From: an uncultured Prevotellaceae bacterium
Lineage (GTDB): Bacteria > Bacteroidota > Bacteroidia > Bacteroidales > Bacteroidaceae
Direction of reading: 5' to 3'
Assembly (NCBI GenBank): GCA_900316985.1
Contig: ONFE01000020.1
Coordinates: 1 to 52,926 of the forward strand
Length of the DNA: 52,926 nucleotides
In this document: positions 50,314 through 52,926 of the stretch, piece after piece
How positions within the stretch are numbered: the stretch's first letter is position 1
Layout: every line of letters begins with the position of its first letter
The notes under the pieces: model-generated
What the model was told of the DNA's origin: nothing
The model's input: the letters and a program-made list of their open reading frames with translations, nothing else
Database searches by the model: none
Position numbers and translations under genes: made by a program

Positions 50314-51504
50314 ATGATGGAAGCCTTTTTTCGCACGCACGCCTATCTGGTGGAACATACGAACGCTCCTGTACGCCGACTCCTGATGGATGAAATCGAC
50401 TGGAACGACCGTATGATCGGCATCAAGGGGACACGTGGCGTGGGAAAAACAACCTTCCTTCTTCAGTACGCAAAGGAGAATTTCGACATATACGACCGTA
50501 AGTGCCTGTATGTCAACATGAACAACTTCTATTTCCAGGGACGCGGCATTGCCGATTTCGCCGGTGAATTCTATAAACGCGGCGGAAAGGTGCTGTTGGT
50601 AGACCAGATTTTCAAGGAGACCGACTGGAGCAGCCAGCTCCGCAAATGCCATGACCTCTATCCCGACCTCAAGATTGTTTTCACGGGTTCAAGCGTGATG
50701 CGGCTCAAGGAAGAAAACCCCGAACTCAACGGTATTGTAAAGAGTTACAACCTCAGGGGATTCTCTTTCCGCGAATTCCTCAACCTCCAGACAAGCAACC
50801 GCTTCAGGCCCTACACGCTGGATGAAATCCTCCGCAACCACGAGCACATCGCCCGCCAGATTCTCCCCTACGTCTCTCCATCCAAGTATTTTCAGGATTA
50901 CCTCCACCACGGATTCTATCCCTTCTTTCTGGAGCACCGCAACTATTCGGAGAACCTCCTCAAGACCATGAACATGATGACCGAAGTGGACATCCTGCTC
51001 ATCAAGCAGATAGAACTGAAGTATCTCACGAAGATCAAGAAACTCTTCTACCAGCTGGCCGTGGAAGGCCCCAAGGCTCCCAATGTGTCACAGCTTGCCC
51101 ACGACATACAGACTAGCCGTGCCACGGTGATGAATTACATCAAATACCTCACCGACGCCCGTCTGCTCAATATGATCTACCCCTGCGGTCAGGATTTCCC
51201 CAAGAAGCCCTCCAAGGTGATGCTTCACAATTCCAACCTGATGTACGCAATCTATCCCATTGAAATCAAGAAGCAGGAAGTGATGGAGACCTTCTTCGTG
51301 AACTCCCTGTGGAAAGACCACAAGGTAAATCAGGGCAACAAGGAGAGCTACTACATCGTGGACGACGAAAAGCGGTTCCGCATCTGCGACGCCGATGCCA
51401 AGAGCAAGATCCGCCTGAATGCAGACACTATCTATGCCCGCTATAATTCCGAAATCGGCAAGGACAACCAGATACCGCTCTGGCTGTTGGGATTCCTTTA
51501 TTAG
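50314..51504 (+). CDS. AAA-family ATPase (AAA_14/DUF4143 type) with a Gln in Walker B
   Basis: A 396-residue protein. Walker A is GIKGTRGVGKTTFLL (about residues 33-47). The Walker B strand reads KVLLVDQIFKETDW, so the catalytic Glu that usually follows Asp is Gln. The sensor strand FTGSSVMRL and GFSFREFLNL are typical of the AAA_14 group. A C-terminal winged-helix-like part (about 255-300, DIQTSRATVMNYIKYL) precedes a DUF4143-like region. The start is ATG 50314, after a consensus promoter; upstream codons overlap that promoter. Members are common in Bacteroidetes with no settled role. The Gln may be a subfamily feature. Confidence 0.85.
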   Translation: MMEAFFRTHAYLVEHTNAPVRRLLMDEIDWNDRMIGIKGTRGVGKTTFLLQYAKENFDIYDRKCLYVNMNNFYFQGRGIADFAGEFYKRGGKVLLVDQIFKETDWSSQLRKCHDLYPDLKIVFTGSSVMRLKEENPELNGIVKSYNLRGFSFREFLNLQTSNRFRPYTLDEILRNHEHIARQILPYVSPSKYFQDYLHHGFYPFFLEHRNYSENLLKTMNMMTEVDILLIKQIELKYLTKIKKLFYQLAVEGPKAPNVSQLAHDIQTSRATVMNYIKYLTDARLLNMIYPCGQDFPKKPSKVMLHNSNLMYAIYPIEIKKQEVMETFFVNSLWKDHKVNQGNKESYYIVDDEKRFRICDADAKSKIRLNADTIYARYNSEIGKDNQIPLWLLGFLY

Positions 51505-51516
51505 GACTTAAAATAA

Positions 51517-52926
<1,410 letters not shown>

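Overview
The window looks like chromosomal DNA from a gut or rumen Bacteroidales bacterium, most likely Prevotella in the broad sense. The evidence is the promoter form TTTG-N18-22-TAnnTTTG seen upstream of several genes, a complex I operon without nuoE, nuoF and nuoG, a mannobiose epimerase/GH130 phosphorylase pathway, an HU-like gene followed by a 'smalltalk' peptide, a BspA-type leucine-rich repeat protein and tandem Dcu carriers. No rRNA, tRNA, transposase, phage or cas gene was seen.

Layout. 1-930: HU-like protein and smalltalk peptide. 930-7.9 kb (minus strand): L-fucose catabolism (fucI-fucP), then GDP-L-fucose synthesis (manC-gmd-fcl). 7.9-10.9 kb (minus): xylB-xylA. 11-21.4 kb (minus): nuoA-B-CD-H-I-J-K-L-M-N. 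21.5-22.8 kb (plus): secreted leucine-rich repeat protein. 23-29.3 kb (minus): mannan operon (CE7 esterase, GH26 mannanase, GH130 phosphorylase, GPH-type transporter, epimerase). 29.5-35.3 kb (minus): ileS-dksA-lspA-DUF4296-small protein. 35.3-35.8 kb: non-coding, with a strong candidate small RNA. 35.8-38.7 kb (plus): two Dcu paralogues. 38.8-41.5 kb (minus): ppdK. 41.5-42.1 kb: repeat-rich gap. 42.1-47.4 kb (plus): rlmD, a porin, hppA and a polyhistidine membrane peptide. 47.4-50.2 kb (minus): ATP-grasp-like protein and GH43 enzyme. 50.3 kb to the end (plus): an AAA ATPase and the start of nifJ.

How the genes fit together. The window describes an anaerobic plant-glycan user. Mannan, xylose and fucose are taken in. 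Mannan phosphorolysis gives mannose-1-phosphate, the substrate of ManC, so dietary mannan could feed GDP-mannose and GDP-fucose directly. Energy metabolism is represented by complex I lacking its NADH module, pyruvate:ferredoxin oxidoreductase, PPi-linked enzymes (ppdK, hppA) and C4-dicarboxylate carriers suited to succinate fermentation.

Most unusual points. (1) ppdK and nifJ each lack, in frame, a conserved piece next to the pyruvate site: the Cys-Gly-Glu-His-Gly-Gly motif in ppdK and an Asp-Gly-Asn-containing segment in nifJ. (2) Several families of short repeats are present. One is a 9-bp CTAG repeat that preserves reading frame inside rlmD and nuoB. Another is a 22-bp palindromic array in two places. 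A third is a roughly 137-bp element with inverted ends whose two copies directly abut stop codons. A fourth is a GC-rich palindrome that in several places supplies or touches stop codons. (3) A candidate RNA of about 210 nt has its own promoter and terminator.
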